DNA from: CAVQEG01 sp963711465
GTDB taxonomy: Bacteria; Bacteroidota; Ignavibacteria; OLB7
Direction of reading: 5' to 3'
NCBI GenBank assembly: GCA_963711465.1
Contig: CAVQEG010000001.1
Location: 434,001-498,000 of the forward strand
DNA length: 64,000 nucleotides
The stretch's first letter is position 1; every line of letters starts with the position of its first letter. Shown one piece after another: positions 11,015 through 19,690 of the stretch. The notes below the pieces were generated by a model, which was given only the letters and a program-made list of their open reading frames with translations, was not told where the DNA came from and ran no database searches. Both the position numbers and the translations under genes were made by a program.

Positions 11015-12949
11015 CTATTGAGCTCCCGCCTTCTTGAGTGCGGCGACCACATCGTCGTACCCACCCTCGGTCGCCACCTCCATCGGCTGCTTTCCCTCGG
11101 AGGATTTCGCGTTCACGTCCGCGCCGTGCGATGCGAGCGCTTCGACGGCGTCGGCGAAGCCGTAGAACGCTGCGCCGTACAGAGGTGTCCACCCGTCGCT
11201 GTCGCGCGCCTCGATGTTCGCGCCGTGATCGAGCAGCAGGGAAACGATGGAGCTTCGGCCGGCAAATGCGGCCAGGTGCAGTGGCGTCAGCCCGCTCATG
11301 TCGGCTGCATCGGCATCGGCTCCATGATCGAGGAGAATTCTGACGGCATCGAGGTGACCGTCACGGGCGGCGAGGTGGAGCGGCGTGTTCCTGCGGTTGG
11401 CCGCGGCACCAACCTTTGCTCCCTTTGCCACGAGCAGACGCACCATTGCCGTCTGACCGCTCTTCGCCGCGTAGTGCAGCGGCGTCCACTCATCCTCGTC
11501 AACGGCATTGACATCCGCGCCCCGGCTCAGAAGGATTGCGGCCACCGCGGAGTCACCGTCGCGTGCCGCGAAATGCAGCGGTGTCCACTGATCCTTGTCG
11601 CGGGCATCGACGTCGGCACCGTGGTCGAGGAGGAAGGTGGTTTCGTCGGCGAATCCGGCGGCCGCGGCCGCGTGAATCGGCGCCATTCCGTCGTCGTTGG
11701 TTGCGTGGATGTCGGCGCCATGATCTACGAGAAGCGCGAGTTCCTGGATCGAACCGTTCACGGTGGCCATGTGGATCGGGAAGTCACCGCGGTTGCTGTG
11801 CAGTGAAACCGATGCGTCATGATCGAGCAGCATTCGGGTCACTTCCGTGGAGCCGTAGAACGCGGCCATGTGAAGTGGCGTCGCGCCCGAGGTGTCGACG
11901 GCATTGACATCCGCACCATGATCGATGAGTAACCGGGCGATGGCGGGTCGATCGAATCGCGCGGCGCCGAGGAGTGCCGTCCATCCGTCGTTGTCCTTCC
12001 CATCCACCGGTGCGTTGTGATCGAGCAGGACTTCGACCACACCGGTATGGCCGGCGTAGGTCGCGTAGTGGAGCGCGGAGTAGTCGTCATTGTCGAGAGC
12101 ACCGACGGCCGCGCCGCGATCGAGGAGCAGACGGACCAATTCGGTCTGGCCGTTTCGGGCGGCGACCATGAGTGGAGTTTCGCCGTCGGAGGCGCGTCCG
12201 TCCAACTCGGCGCCATGTTCGAGCAGGAGGAGCGCCGTGGAGCGCCGGCCGTCGACCATCGCCAGGTGCAGCGGCGTCAGGCCGTCATTATCGCGGACAC
12301 TCAGGTCGGCGCCGCGTTCGAGCAGCATGCGGACGGCGTTGACGTGGCCCTGTCGTGCTGCCAGGTGCAGTGGTGTCGAACCGTCGTTTGCCCGGTCGGA
12401 GATCGAGGCACCGGCCGCGAGCAGGGGAATCATCGCGTCCTCGTGGCCGCGGGAGGAGGCCAGGTGCAGCGGGGTGGCACCCTTGCCGTCGCGGGCACTC
12501 AGGTCCGATCCGTAGTTGAGCAGCAGTCGAACACAGACGCGATTACCCTCCTGTGCCGCGAGGTGCAGCGGTGTGGCACCGGCCTGTGTTCGTGCGGAAA
12601 CCGACGCGCCACTGAGCAGCAGCAGATCGGTCACGTCATTGGCACCGGAGTATGCCGCCACATGCAGTGGAGTCCAGCCGTTGTTGTCCTTCGCATCGAT
12701 GCGCGCGTGTCTGGCGAGCAGGATACGGGCGACGTCACGATTGCCGATGGCGGCGGCGACGTGAAGTGGCGTCCAGGAGTTATCGCCGGCGCGGTCGTTG
12801 ACGCACGAGGGATCGTCCTGGATCGCCTTGCGAACGCGGGTGGGGTTGCCATCGGCGACGGCGTCGAAAATTTCGGTGGCCGAAGCGTACGAGCATGAGA
12901 ACAGGAGGAGGAGGAGGGCGGCGATGGCCCCGCAGCGGAATGCGAGCAT
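11015..12949 (-). CDS. Exported multi-ankyrin-repeat protein (644 residues, about 19 repeats)
   Basis: The ATG at 12949 gives a signal peptide (MLAFRCGAIAALLLLLFSCS, then YASA); a longer open frame upstream adds 44 residues of non-coding character. Almost the whole mature chain consists of near-canonical ankyrin repeats with DxxGxTPLHxAAxxGxxxxVxxLLxxGA spacing, for example GWTPLHVAAYSGANDVTDLL and GLTPLHLAAFAGRSSIVSLL. It ends in a degenerate capping repeat (GKQPMEVATEGGYDDVVAAL) and KKAGAQ. No other domain is seen. The FSCSYASA stretch contains a Cys, but a lipobox is not convincing. It is likely a periplasmic or surface binding scaffold; the partner is unknown. It is divergent from gyrA. 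Confidence 0.9.
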   Translation of the reverse strand: MLAFRCGAIAALLLLLFSCSYASATEIFDAVADGNPTRVRKAIQDDPSCVNDRAGDNSWTPLHVAAAIGNRDVARILLARHARIDAKDNNGWTPLHVAAYSGANDVTDLLLLSGASVSARTQAGATPLHLAAQEGNRVCVRLLLNYGSDLSARDGKGATPLHLASSRGHEDAMIPLLAAGASISDRANDGSTPLHLAARQGHVNAVRMLLERGADLSVRDNDGLTPLHLAMVDGRRSTALLLLEHGAELDGRASDGETPLMVAARNGQTELVRLLLDRGAAVGALDNDDYSALHYATYAGHTGVVEVLLDHNAPVDGKDNDGWTALLGAARFDRPAIARLLIDHGADVNAVDTSGATPLHMAAFYGSTEVTRMLLDHDASVSLHSNRGDFPIHMATVNGSIQELALLVDHGADIHATNDDGMAPIHAAAAAGFADETTFLLDHGADVDARDKDQWTPLHFAARDGDSAVAAILLSRGADVNAVDEDEWTPLHYAAKSGQTAMVRLLVAKGAKVGAAANRRNTPLHLAARDGHLDAVRILLDHGADADAADMSGLTPLHLAAFAGRSSIVSLLLDHGANIEARDSDGWTPLYGAAFYGFADAVEALASHGADVNAKSSEGKQPMEVATEGGYDDVVAALKKAGAQ

Positions 12950-13181
12950 GATGATCGGGGTTGATCCGTGTGGATGAGGAGCACGGAAATTATCACTCCT
13001 GACCCGATTGCTTTGCGTATTTTTAGGGTTTCCCTGCGCCGATTCGACCCTTTGCCCGTCGGAGCGCACACCCACGTACATGCATCCAGATCGGAATCAC
13101 GCTCGCAATCCGTCGACACCATGACGGGTGCGAATGGAGCTGCCCGAGGCTACACACACAACCGTTAGGACCCGATACTCA

Positions 13182-15644
13182 ATGGCAACATCATCAGAAC
13201 GCACGATCCCGGTCACGCTCGAGGAGGAGATGCGCTCGGCCTATCTCGACTACTCGATGTCGGTGATCGTCTCGCGTGCGCTTCCGGACGTGCGAGACGG
13301 ACTCAAGCCGGTGCAGCGGCGCTCGCTGTACGCGATGTCGGAGCTGGGACTGGCGCCCAACCGGCCATACAAGAAATCCGCCCGTATCGTCGGCGAGACG
13401 ATGGGTAAGTACCACCCGCACGGCGACTCATCGATCTACGACACGGTCGTCCGCCTGGCGCAGGACTTCACCATGCGCCACCCGCTGGTCGACGGTCAGG
13501 GCAACTTCGGTTCGATGGACGGCGATCCCGCAGCGGCCATGCGCTACACCGAGGCGCGACTGACACCCGTCGCGGTGGAAATGCTGCGCGACATCGACAA
13601 AAACACCGTCGACTGGGTTCCCAACTTCGACGACTCGCTGCAGCAGCCCTCGGTGCTGCCGGCGAACTTTCCGAATCTGCTCGTCAACGGCGCATCGGGA
13701 ATCGCCGTCGGGATGGCGACGAACATTCCTCCGCACAACCTCGGTGAGGTGATCGACGCGGCGGTGGCGCTAACCCACGATCCCGGCCTGGAAGTCGACG
13801 ACCTGATGAAATTCGTCAAGGCACCGGACTTCCCGACCGCCGGCATCATCTATGGCTACGACGGTGTCGTCGAGGCGTACCGCACCGGGCGCGGACGCGT
13901 CGTGATGCGGGCGCGGGCAACCGTCGAGGAGCTCAAGAGCGGCAAGGAACAGCTGGTGATCACCGAGCTTCCCTATCAGGTCAACAAGGCGTACCTCATC
14001 GAGAAGATCGCCGACCTGGTCCGTGACAAGAAGCTCGCCGACATCTCGAACATTCGCGACGAGTCCGATCGCGACGGCGTACGCGTCGTCATCGAGTTGA
14101 AGCGCGATTCGGTGCCCGAGGTCGTACTCAACAACCTCTACAAGCACACGCAGATGCAGCAGACGTTCGGCGTGATCATGCTTGCGCTGGTGAAGGGGCG
14201 TCCGAAGGTGCTCACGCTCAAGGAGATGCTCCATCACTTCCTTGAGCACCGCAACGAGGTCGTCGTCCGCCGGACTCAGTTCGATCTCGATGCCGCCGAG
14301 CGCCGCGCGCACATCCTCGAGGGCTACATCATCGCGCTCGACAACATCGACGAGGTGATCGAGGTCATCAAGAAGTCGCCCGACGTCGATACCGCCCGCC
14401 AGCGGCTGATGGAGCGCTTCGGCCTGAGTGAGATTCAGGCGAAGGCCATCCTCGACATGCGACTGCAGCGCCTTACCGGACTCGAGCGGCAGAAGATCGA
14501 GGATGAGTATCGCGAGACGATTCAGCTCATCGAACGCCTGCGGTCGATCCTCGCGTCAAAGGATCTGCAGCTGGAGATCATCCGCGAGGAGCTCATCGAC
14601 GTAAAGACACGCTTCGCCAACGAGCGCCGTACCGAGATCGTCTACGACTACCAGGACTTCACCGTCGAGGACATGATCGCCGAGGAAGACATGGTGGTTA
14701 CCATCTCCCACGGCGGCTTCATCAAGCGCTTCCCCGTCAGTGGCTACCGTCGCCAGCTCCGTGGTGGAAAGGGTGTCACCGGCATGCAGACGCGCGGTGA
14801 CGACTTCATCGAGCACATCTTCGTCGGCTCGACACATCATTACCTGATCTTCTTCACCGATCGCGGCCGGTGCTTCCGCGTCAAGATCTATGAGATTCCC
14901 GAGGCGGGTCGAGCAGCCCGCGGTCGCTCTCTGGCGAACCTGCTGCCGAAGGAGAAGGATGAGAACGTCACGGCCGTCATGGCCGTCAGGGACTTCGATA
15001 CCGAGGAGTCGGTGATCATGGTCACCGAACGCGGTACCGTCAAGAAGACACCGCTTCGCGATTACTCCAACATCCGCTCCAGCGGAATCATCGCCATCAA
15101 CCTGCACGACGACGACCGCCTCGTCGGCACGCGACTGACCGACGGTACCAACGATATCCTGATCGGTTCGTACAAGGGAATGGCCGTCAGGTTCAGAGAA
15201 ACCGACGTGCGGGATATGGGCAGGACGGCCGCCGGCGTCCGCGGCATCAACCTCGCCGACGATGACCGCGTGATCGACATGGTCGCAGTGAAGCGGTCGG
15301 ATTCGAACCTGCTCGTCGTCTCAGAGAACGGCTACGGAAAGCGTTCCCAGGTCGGTGATTTCCGCCTGACCAAGCGGGGAGGAAAGGGGGTTATATCCAT
15401 GAACACGAGCTCCAAGACGGGCAATGTGGTCGCCATGAAGGAGGTGGTCGATGGCGACGACATCGTCGTGATGACCGTCAACGGCATGGTCATCCGCCAG
15501 CATGTCTCGGAGATCCGCGTGCTCGGCCGCAACACGCAGGGTGTGCGGCTCATCCGCCTCGGTGACGGCGATCACATCACCGGACTGGCCGTCGTTCCCG
15601 CCGATGACGAAGCCGAAGCCGAGCCGGTCCTCGACAGCGAGTAA
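13182..15644 (+). CDS. gyrA: DNA gyrase subunit A
   Basis: GyrA is the breakage-reunion subunit of the type IIA topoisomerase that introduces negative supercoils. The 820-residue protein starts at the ATG at 13182. Residue numbering coincides with E. coli: the quinolone region GKYHPHGDSSIYDTV has Ser83 and Asp87, and the catalytic tyrosine in AMRYTEARLTP is Tyr122. The C-terminal half has the six-bladed DNA-wrapping domain with a GyrA-box-like motif (RRQLRGGKGVTG) and a second RGGKG stretch (LTKRGGKGVIS). The Ser83/Asp87 pair is wild type, so these positions do not predict quinolone resistance. gyrB is not in the window. No close downstream partner; a hairpin and a tRNA gene follow. Confidence 0.97.
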   Translation: MATSSERTIPVTLEEEMRSAYLDYSMSVIVSRALPDVRDGLKPVQRRSLYAMSELGLAPNRPYKKSARIVGETMGKYHPHGDSSIYDTVVRLAQDFTMRHPLVDGQGNFGSMDGDPAAAMRYTEARLTPVAVEMLRDIDKNTVDWVPNFDDSLQQPSVLPANFPNLLVNGASGIAVGMATNIPPHNLGEVIDAAVALTHDPGLEVDDLMKFVKAPDFPTAGIIYGYDGVVEAYRTGRGRVVMRARATVEELKSGKEQLVITELPYQVNKAYLIEKIADLVRDKKLADISNIRDESDRDGVRVVIELKRDSVPEVVLNNLYKHTQMQQTFGVIMLALVKGRPKVLTLKEMLHHFLEHRNEVVVRRTQFDLDAAERRAHILEGYIIALDNIDEVIEVIKKSPDVDTARQRLMERFGLSEIQAKAILDMRLQRLTGLERQKIEDEYRETIQLIERLRSILASKDLQLEIIREELIDVKTRFANERRTEIVYDYQDFTVEDMIAEEDMVVTISHGGFIKRFPVSGYRRQLRGGKGVTGMQTRGDDFIEHIFVGSTHHYLIFFTDRGRCFRVKIYEIPEAGRAARGRSLANLLPKEKDENVTAVMAVRDFDTEESVIMVTERGTVKKTPLRDYSNIRSSGIIAINLHDDDRLVGTRLTDGTNDILIGSYKGMAVRFRETDVRDMGRTAAGVRGINLADDDRVIDMVAVKRSDSNLLVVSENGYGKRSQVGDFRLTKRGGKGVISMNTSSKTGNVVAMKEVVDGDDIVVMTVNGMVIRQHVSEIRVLGRNTQGVRLIRLGDGDHITGLAVVPADDEAEAEPVLDSE

Positions 15645-15665
15645 CCGGAGACTGATCGCTTCTTG

Positions 15666-15718
15666 CGCGACGGGTGCCGCCCGGTGTATCATTGAGGTTC
15701 GCCGCGACACCCGTCGCG
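15666..15718. repeat. Inverted repeat between gyrA and tRNA-Leu
   Basis: Two perfect 11-bp arms (15666-15676 CGCGACGGGTG and 15708-15718) flank a 31-base loop, followed by the palindrome CCTGCCGGCAGG. It may be the gyrA terminator, although no T tract follows. Confidence 0.45.
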
Positions 15719-15827
15719 TATGGGCCTGCCGGCAGGGCCACTGCAACAGGCGACGGCGCGCGCATCGCCGCGGTGGCAGCATGCATCCGCTCGCAGTGCG
15801 CTGCGGAGTTGCGGAACAGCACGTACT

Positions 15828-15916
15828 GCAGGAGTGGCGGAATTGGTAGACGCACTGGACTCAAAATCCAGCGGGCTTCAAAACCCGTGCGGGTTCGACT
15901 CCCGCCTCCTGTACCA
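15828..15916 (+). tRNA. tRNA-Leu (anticodon CAA)
   Basis: A full class II cloverleaf: acceptor GCAGGAG pairs with CTCCTGT, discriminator A and an encoded CCA. The anticodon stem CTGGA/TCCAG encloses CTCAAAA, giving anticodon CAA (codon UUG). The long variable arm (CGGGCTTCAAAACCCGT) and GGTTCGACTCC T arm fit leucine tRNA. A strong terminator follows immediately. Confidence 0.96.
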
Positions 15917-15917
15917 T

Positions 15918-15954
15918 CGGCGGCGGCTCCCATCGGAGCCGCCGCCGCTGTTTT
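15918..15954 (+). terminator. Rho-independent terminator of tRNA-Leu(CAA)
   Basis: A perfect 13-bp GC stem (15918-15930 with 15935-15947, loop CATC) starts 2 bases after the tRNA and is followed by CTGTTTT. Confidence 0.9.
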
Positions 15955-16044
15955 CACCCTTGCCGCCGCCTCCGCGCCGTGACGCACCCTCTTACATCTG
16001 CGGGCTTGCCGGCGGCATCCGAGCCCGCGTATTTTCCTCGCCAA

Positions 16045-16159
16045 CTCATCAAGAACGACCGAGGGAACAGGCCCGATGACGTCGTAGCAACCGGCGGCTC
16101 CGTAGCTGGAGTCGTGTCAGGTGCTAAATCCTGCCTGGCGTTGTGCCGGGGAAGATGAG
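16045..16159 (+). ncRNA. SAM-I (S-box) riboswitch upstream of metX-hom
   Basis: The stretch has the S-box core in order: P1 5' strand CTCATC (16045-16050), AAGAACGACCGAGGGAACAG, GCCCGATGAC, GCAACC, GGTGCTAAATCCTGCC and closing GGGGAAGATGAG with P1 3' strand GATGAG (16154-16159). P1 pairs perfectly. It lies 190 bases before metX, the committed enzyme of methionine synthesis, which is a classic target. SAM binding would favour the terminator that follows and lower expression. Subclass SAM-I is preferred because of the P3/P4 signatures. Confidence 0.9.
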
Positions 16160-16201
16160 GGCACGCATGAGTCTCGCGGCGCCGTCCGGTGCCGATTCAC
16201 G

Positions 16202-16237
16202 CGCCCTTCGATCTTCCTCGAAGGGCGTTCGTCGTTT
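16202..16237 (+). terminator. Riboswitch-linked intrinsic terminator
   Basis: Ten-bp perfect stem CGCCCTTCGA (16202-16211) with TCGAAGGGCG (16218-16227), loop TCTTCC, followed by TTCGTCGTTT. It lies 42 bases after the aptamer and is the likely expression platform. Confidence 0.75.
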
Positions 16238-16300
16238 CCAGCGATTGCGACGACGTCCCCTGCGCCGGGGAAGATGATCATGGCCCGCCGCCGCTCGGTT

Positions 16301-16341
16301 CCTGATGAGTTGCTCGAATTCCCGACCACGTCATCAGGAGG
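16301..16341 (+). promoter_or_regulatory. Hairpin overlapping the metX ribosome-binding site
   Basis: CCTGATGA (16301-16308) is perfectly complementary to TCATCAGG (16331-16338), whose 3' end is part of the AGGAGG ribosome-binding site of metX (ATG at 16350). If formed, it would hide translation initiation. It could add a second level of control behind the riboswitch; this is inference. Confidence 0.45.
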
Positions 16342-16349
16342 AAGCTGCC

Positions 16350-17541
16350 ATGATCGACTCGACAGCCACGCCGACAGCCGCACCGCGCGGCCCGGGCGAG
16401 CGCCCGCTCCGCCCGCCGACGGTTCCGTCCGCCACCGAATCCGATCGACTCCGTCGCCGCGTTTGCGCCCGCACGATCGTCGGACCCGAACAGCCGTTCG
16501 TCCTTGCCTCGGGCGACCATGTGGCGCCGCTGACCATCGCCTACGAGACGTATGGTCGACTCAACGGCGACCGCGCCAACGCCGTGCTGGTATGCCACGC
16601 GCTCACCGGCGACGCCCATGCCGCCGGCATCGATGAATCCGGCCGTGCCGGCTGGTGGGACGCGCTGATCGGACCGGGCCGCGCGATCGATACCGATCGC
16701 TGGTTCGTCATCTGCTCGAACGTGATCGGCGGCTGTGCCGGCTCCACCGGACCGCGATCGCAGCCACGCGGCCTCCGCTTCCCGAGCATCACCATCGGCG
16801 ATATCGTTTGCGCGCAGAAGCTTCTGCTCGAGCGGATCGGTGTAGAGCGTCTCGCCTGTGTGGCAGGAGGGTCGATGGGTGCAATGCAGGCGCTGGAGTG
16901 GGCAGTCCGATTCCCCGACCACGTCGATCGGGTCGTCGCGATTGCAGCGGGCGCGGCGCACTCGCCATGGGCAATCGGATTCGCCTCGGTCGCACGCGAG
17001 ATCCTCGACGCCTGCGCAACTGCCGGACGTCCGGAGCGCGGACTGGAGATCGCCCGGCAGCTGGCGATGCTCACCTATCGGAGCGAGCAATCGCTCGACG
17101 CGCGATTCGGTCGCAGCAGAGTCGGCGATGCCGCATCAGCGTTCCAGGTCGAGGACTGGATTCGCCATCACGGCCGACGGCTCGTCGAGCGATTCAACCC
17201 CGAGAGCGTACCGACTGCTGACCCGCGCGATGGATCTCTTTGACCTGGTAGCGAGTCGAGCAGCCGCTTCCGGCTCTTTGGCGGGTGTCGCTGCACACGT
17301 ACTGGCAATTGGAATCGATTCCGACAGACTCTATCCCTGCGATGAGGTACGCGCGGTCGCTGAAGCCGTTCCCTTCGGTACCTACGCCGAACTGAGCTCG
17401 CCTCATGGGCACGACGCGTTCCTCATTGAGTTCGAACAGCTCGCATCGATTCTTCACCCCTTTCTGAATTACGGTGCGACAGGCGGCGTGGCGACACGGC
17501 GAGCGACCTGCGACGCCGTCGCAGCCGGGGAGGGACGATGA
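16350..17541 (+). CDS. metX: Homoserine O-acetyltransferase MetX, interrupted by a +1 frameshift
   Basis: MetX acetylates homoserine with acetyl-CoA, the first step of methionine synthesis. The ATG at 16350 follows AGGAGG. The alpha/beta-hydrolase nucleophile lies in AGGSMGAMQ (about Ser175). The frame that starts the gene ends at 17243, but the MetX signature YRLLTRAMDLFDL, the acid in IGIDSDRLYP and the histidine in SPHGHDAFL continue in the next frame to the stop at 17541. One surplus base between about 17200 and 17211 (the CCCC run or the G before TAC) explains it. The downstream frame ends in an ATGA overlap with hom, so the operon looks intact. It is either a recent null mutation or a consensus error. 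The N terminus has a ~25-residue Pro-rich extension. Confidence 0.88.
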
Positions 17542-18575
17542 TGGGAGAATGCAAACCGAGGGAAACCTTCAGAGTCGGGCTGCTCGGATTGGGTACTGTC
17601 GGCACCGGTGTGTTCCGAATACTGGAACGCGAACGCGAGCGGATTCGGGCGCGAACGGGGCGCAGCATCGAGGTCGTCGGAATCTGCGTCCGCGATCCGC
17701 ATCGTCAACGGACCATCAGTGCGCCGAAGCAAATGCTGTACGACGATCCGGAGGCACTGCTTGCCCAGTGCCCGGTCGACGCGGTGGTGGAGGTGATGGG
17801 TGGTGAGAAGCCGGCTCTGCCTGTCATGGCACGTGCACTGCGCAGCGGACTGTCGGTGATAACGGCCAACAAGCTGGCGGTCGCGCGGCACTACCAGTAC
17901 CTGCACGAACTCGAGTCTTCGCACGGCGGAACGCTGCACTACGGTGCGGCGGTATGCGGATCGATTCCAATTCTCAAGATCATCGACGAGACGTTCGCCT
18001 CGGAAGCCATTCTGAAGGTTCGTGGGATCGTCAATGGGTCATCGAACTTCGTGTTGACGCGAATGGAGGATGGTGCCGACCGGGATACGGCGCTGGCGGA
18101 GGCGCGACGCTTGGGACTGCTGGAGGCGGATTCGTCGGCCGACCTGTCGGGAGCCGACGCCGCGTGCAAGCTGTCGATCATGGCCGCACACGCCTTCGGC
18201 GTCCACGTGGCACCGGAGTCGATTCCGACCGAGGGCGTATGTGACGTCAGCGAACGCCACGTGCGAACGGCCCGGGAAGCCGGGCGGCGCATCCGGCTGA
18301 TCGCCGAAGCGTCGATGCTCGACGGGGAGGCGGTGCTTCGGGTATCTCCGCAGTGGCTGGAGGCGAGCGACTCGCTTGCTGCAATCCGTGAGGAAGTCAA
18401 CGCGGTGGAAATCAGCGGGACGCACGTCGGGCGACAGTGCTATGTGGGGTGTGGGGCGGGTTCGCTCCCGACGGCCAGCGCGGTGGTGAGCGATCTGCTC
18501 GAAGCGGTCGACAGGCGGGCATATCGCCGCCGCCGATCGGCGGTTCAGACCGACACAAAATATACACTCTGCTAA
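17538..18575 (+). CDS. hom: Homoserine dehydrogenase (no ACT domain)
   Basis: The enzyme reduces aspartate semialdehyde to homoserine with NAD(P)H, supplying the substrate of MetX. The 345-residue protein has the Rossmann motif GLLGLGTVGTGVF near residue 15, the substrate-lysine region VITANKLAVA and the family signature GIVNGSSNFVLTRM with the following DLSGADAACKLSIMA. It starts at the ATG at 17538 (or the adjacent ATG at 17541), overlapping the metX stop as ATGA, so translation is likely coupled. The usual ~90-residue C-terminal ACT domain is absent, so allosteric threonine control of that kind is unlikely; control would come from the SAM riboswitch upstream. Confidence 0.93.
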   Translation: MMGECKPRETFRVGLLGLGTVGTGVFRILERERERIRARTGRSIEVVGICVRDPHRQRTISAPKQMLYDDPEALLAQCPVDAVVEVMGGEKPALPVMARALRSGLSVITANKLAVARHYQYLHELESSHGGTLHYGAAVCGSIPILKIIDETFASEAILKVRGIVNGSSNFVLTRMEDGADRDTALAEARRLGLLEADSSADLSGADAACKLSIMAAHAFGVHVAPESIPTEGVCDVSERHVRTAREAGRRIRLIAEASMLDGEAVLRVSPQWLEASDSLAAIREEVNAVEISGTHVGRQCYVGCGAGSLPTASAVVSDLLEAVDRRAYRRRRSAVQTDTKYTLC

Positions 18576-18716
18576 GGTGTCTCTATTGTCGGAGCACCGC
18601 CGAGTCCCTAACTTTATGGCTCTTTTGCGTTCTGCATTCCCCCAGTCCCCCATCAGAGGGTGGTTATCGGGGAGCAACTGCATTGCGCCGGCGGCATATC
18701 AATCGGGACTACTACA

Positions 18717-18908
18717 ATGGCGAAGCAACAGACGTTTCTCGACAAGTCGATCAAGAAGGGAGCAGGCTCCGAGCTGCTGTCGGTGAAGATCGTGGTGGGA
18801 GAGCGGACCGATCAGGGCACGGTGAAATTCACCGAGCGCTTCGTGAAGGTCAAGGATCTCAACGAAGTCGAGGCGACGGCGAAGCAGGTGCTCCAGACCA
18901 ATCGCTGA
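18717..18908 (+). CDS. Small conserved-looking protein of unknown function upstream of rpmE
   Basis: A 63-residue protein starting at the ATG at 18717 (MAKQQTFLDKSIKKGAGSEL). It is charged, has no membrane segment or cysteine, and ends EATAKQVLQTNR. An in-frame longer start at 18660 lacks support. It lies 62 bases upstream of rpmE and two genes upstream of rpsR, so a link with the ribosome or translation is plausible by context only. Several Bacteroidota carry short uncharacterised genes beside ribosomal protein genes, but I do not recognise this one with certainty. Confidence 0.65.
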   Translation: MAKQQTFLDKSIKKGAGSELLSVKIVVGERTDQGTVKFTERFVKVKDLNEVEATAKQVLQTNR

Positions 18909-18970
18909 GGCGGCGACGACCGTAGCGGCGAGCGAATGATTTCACATGATCAGACGGGGGCAATAGAACC

Positions 18971-19204
18971 ATGAAGAAGGACATCCATCCGCAGTACGTA
19001 CCGGCGAAGGTTACCTGTGTGTGTGGCAACGAGTTTGTCACGCGCTCGTCGGTCGGCGATATCAAGCTGGAGATCTGCAGCGAGTGTCATCCGTACTTCA
19101 CCGGACGACAGAAGGTGCTCGACACGGCTGGCCGCATCGACCGCTTCAACCAGCGGTTCGAGAAGTCGAAGACGATCCGTGCTTCGAAGCAGAAGCAGTC
19201 ATAG
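18971..19204 (+). CDS. rpmE: 50S ribosomal protein L31 (zinc-type)
   Basis: L31 of 77 residues starting MKKDIHPQYVPAKVTCVCGN, exactly the family N terminus. The zinc ligands are present: CVC at about residues 16-18 and CSEC at 37-40, so this is the C+ (zinc-binding) form. The block HPYFTGRQKVLDTAGRIDRF is the typical centre of the protein. The C terminus is a short basic tail. It sits between a small unknown gene and rpsR and is presumably cotranscribed with both. No zinc-independent second L31 is seen in the window. Confidence 0.95.
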   Translation: MKKDIHPQYVPAKVTCVCGNEFVTRSSVGDIKLEICSECHPYFTGRQKVLDTAGRIDRFNQRFEKSKTIRASKQKQS

Positions 19205-19257
19205 CACTGCGTGATCGGCAGGTTCCAGAGAATCAATAATCGAAAGCGAGATCAGCG

Positions 19258-19578
19258 TTGAACAATTCCGGTGGCATACAGCTTCATGATCCCCGCGGTG
19301 GCGGCGGCAGTGGTCGCGGTGGACGATTCGCCCGCGATGGTCGTTCCCGCATGCGGCGCAACGATCCAACGCGTCGCAAGCGCAATCCGCTTGGGAAGAT
19401 GGCCTACATCGACTACACGAACATCAAGCTCCTGCAGCGGTTCATCAACGATCAGGGACGGATCCTGCCGAAGCGGATCACCGGTGTGAACGCAAAGCAG
19501 CAGCGTTCGCTCGCTCGGGCGATCAAGTATGCGCGCCACCTCGCGCTGCTTCCGTTCGTGGCCGAAGATACCCGGTAG
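19258..19578 (+). CDS. rpsR: 30S ribosomal protein S18 with Gly/Arg-rich N-terminal extension
   Basis: The C-terminal ~65 residues are a canonical S18 (KMAYIDYTNIKLLQRFI ... GRILPKRITGVNAKQQ ... AIKYARHLALLPF), which binds with S6 on the 30S platform. The best start is the TTG at 19258, with AGCGAGA at about -14 to -8; an internal ATG at 19351 would give a 75-residue product. From the TTG, the protein gains a Gly/Arg-rich segment (GGGGSGRGGRFARDGRSRMR) before the core, unusual in sequence though N-terminal extensions are common in S18. It is the last gene of the rpmE-rpsR unit and a terminator follows. Start choice is the main uncertainty. Confidence 0.9.
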   Translation: MNNSGGIQLHDPRGGGGSGRGGRFARDGRSRMRRNDPTRRKRNPLGKMAYIDYTNIKLLQRFINDQGRILPKRITGVNAKQQRSLARAIKYARHLALLPFVAEDTR

Positions 19579-19628
19579 GGAGGCGCAGAGATCGCGGAGA
19601 GGGATCGCTGAGATCGCTGAGAGTAGTA

Positions 19629-19669
19629 CGAGCGCCGATGGATTTGATTCCGTCGGCGCTCGTCGCGTT
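19629..19669 (+). terminator. Terminator after rpsR
   Basis: CGAGCGCCGA (19629-19638) pairs with TCGGCGCTCG (19653-19662), followed by TCGCGTTT. Just before it lies a short direct repeat of GAGATCGCT units (about 19588-19622). Confidence 0.65.
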
Positions 19670-19690
19670 TGGTGTGGGCGGTTTGAGCCG

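Noticed and set aside
15666..15718. Second riboswitch or T-box before tRNA-Leu
   Set aside because: Only a simple inverted repeat is seen, with no conserved T-box or aptamer core.
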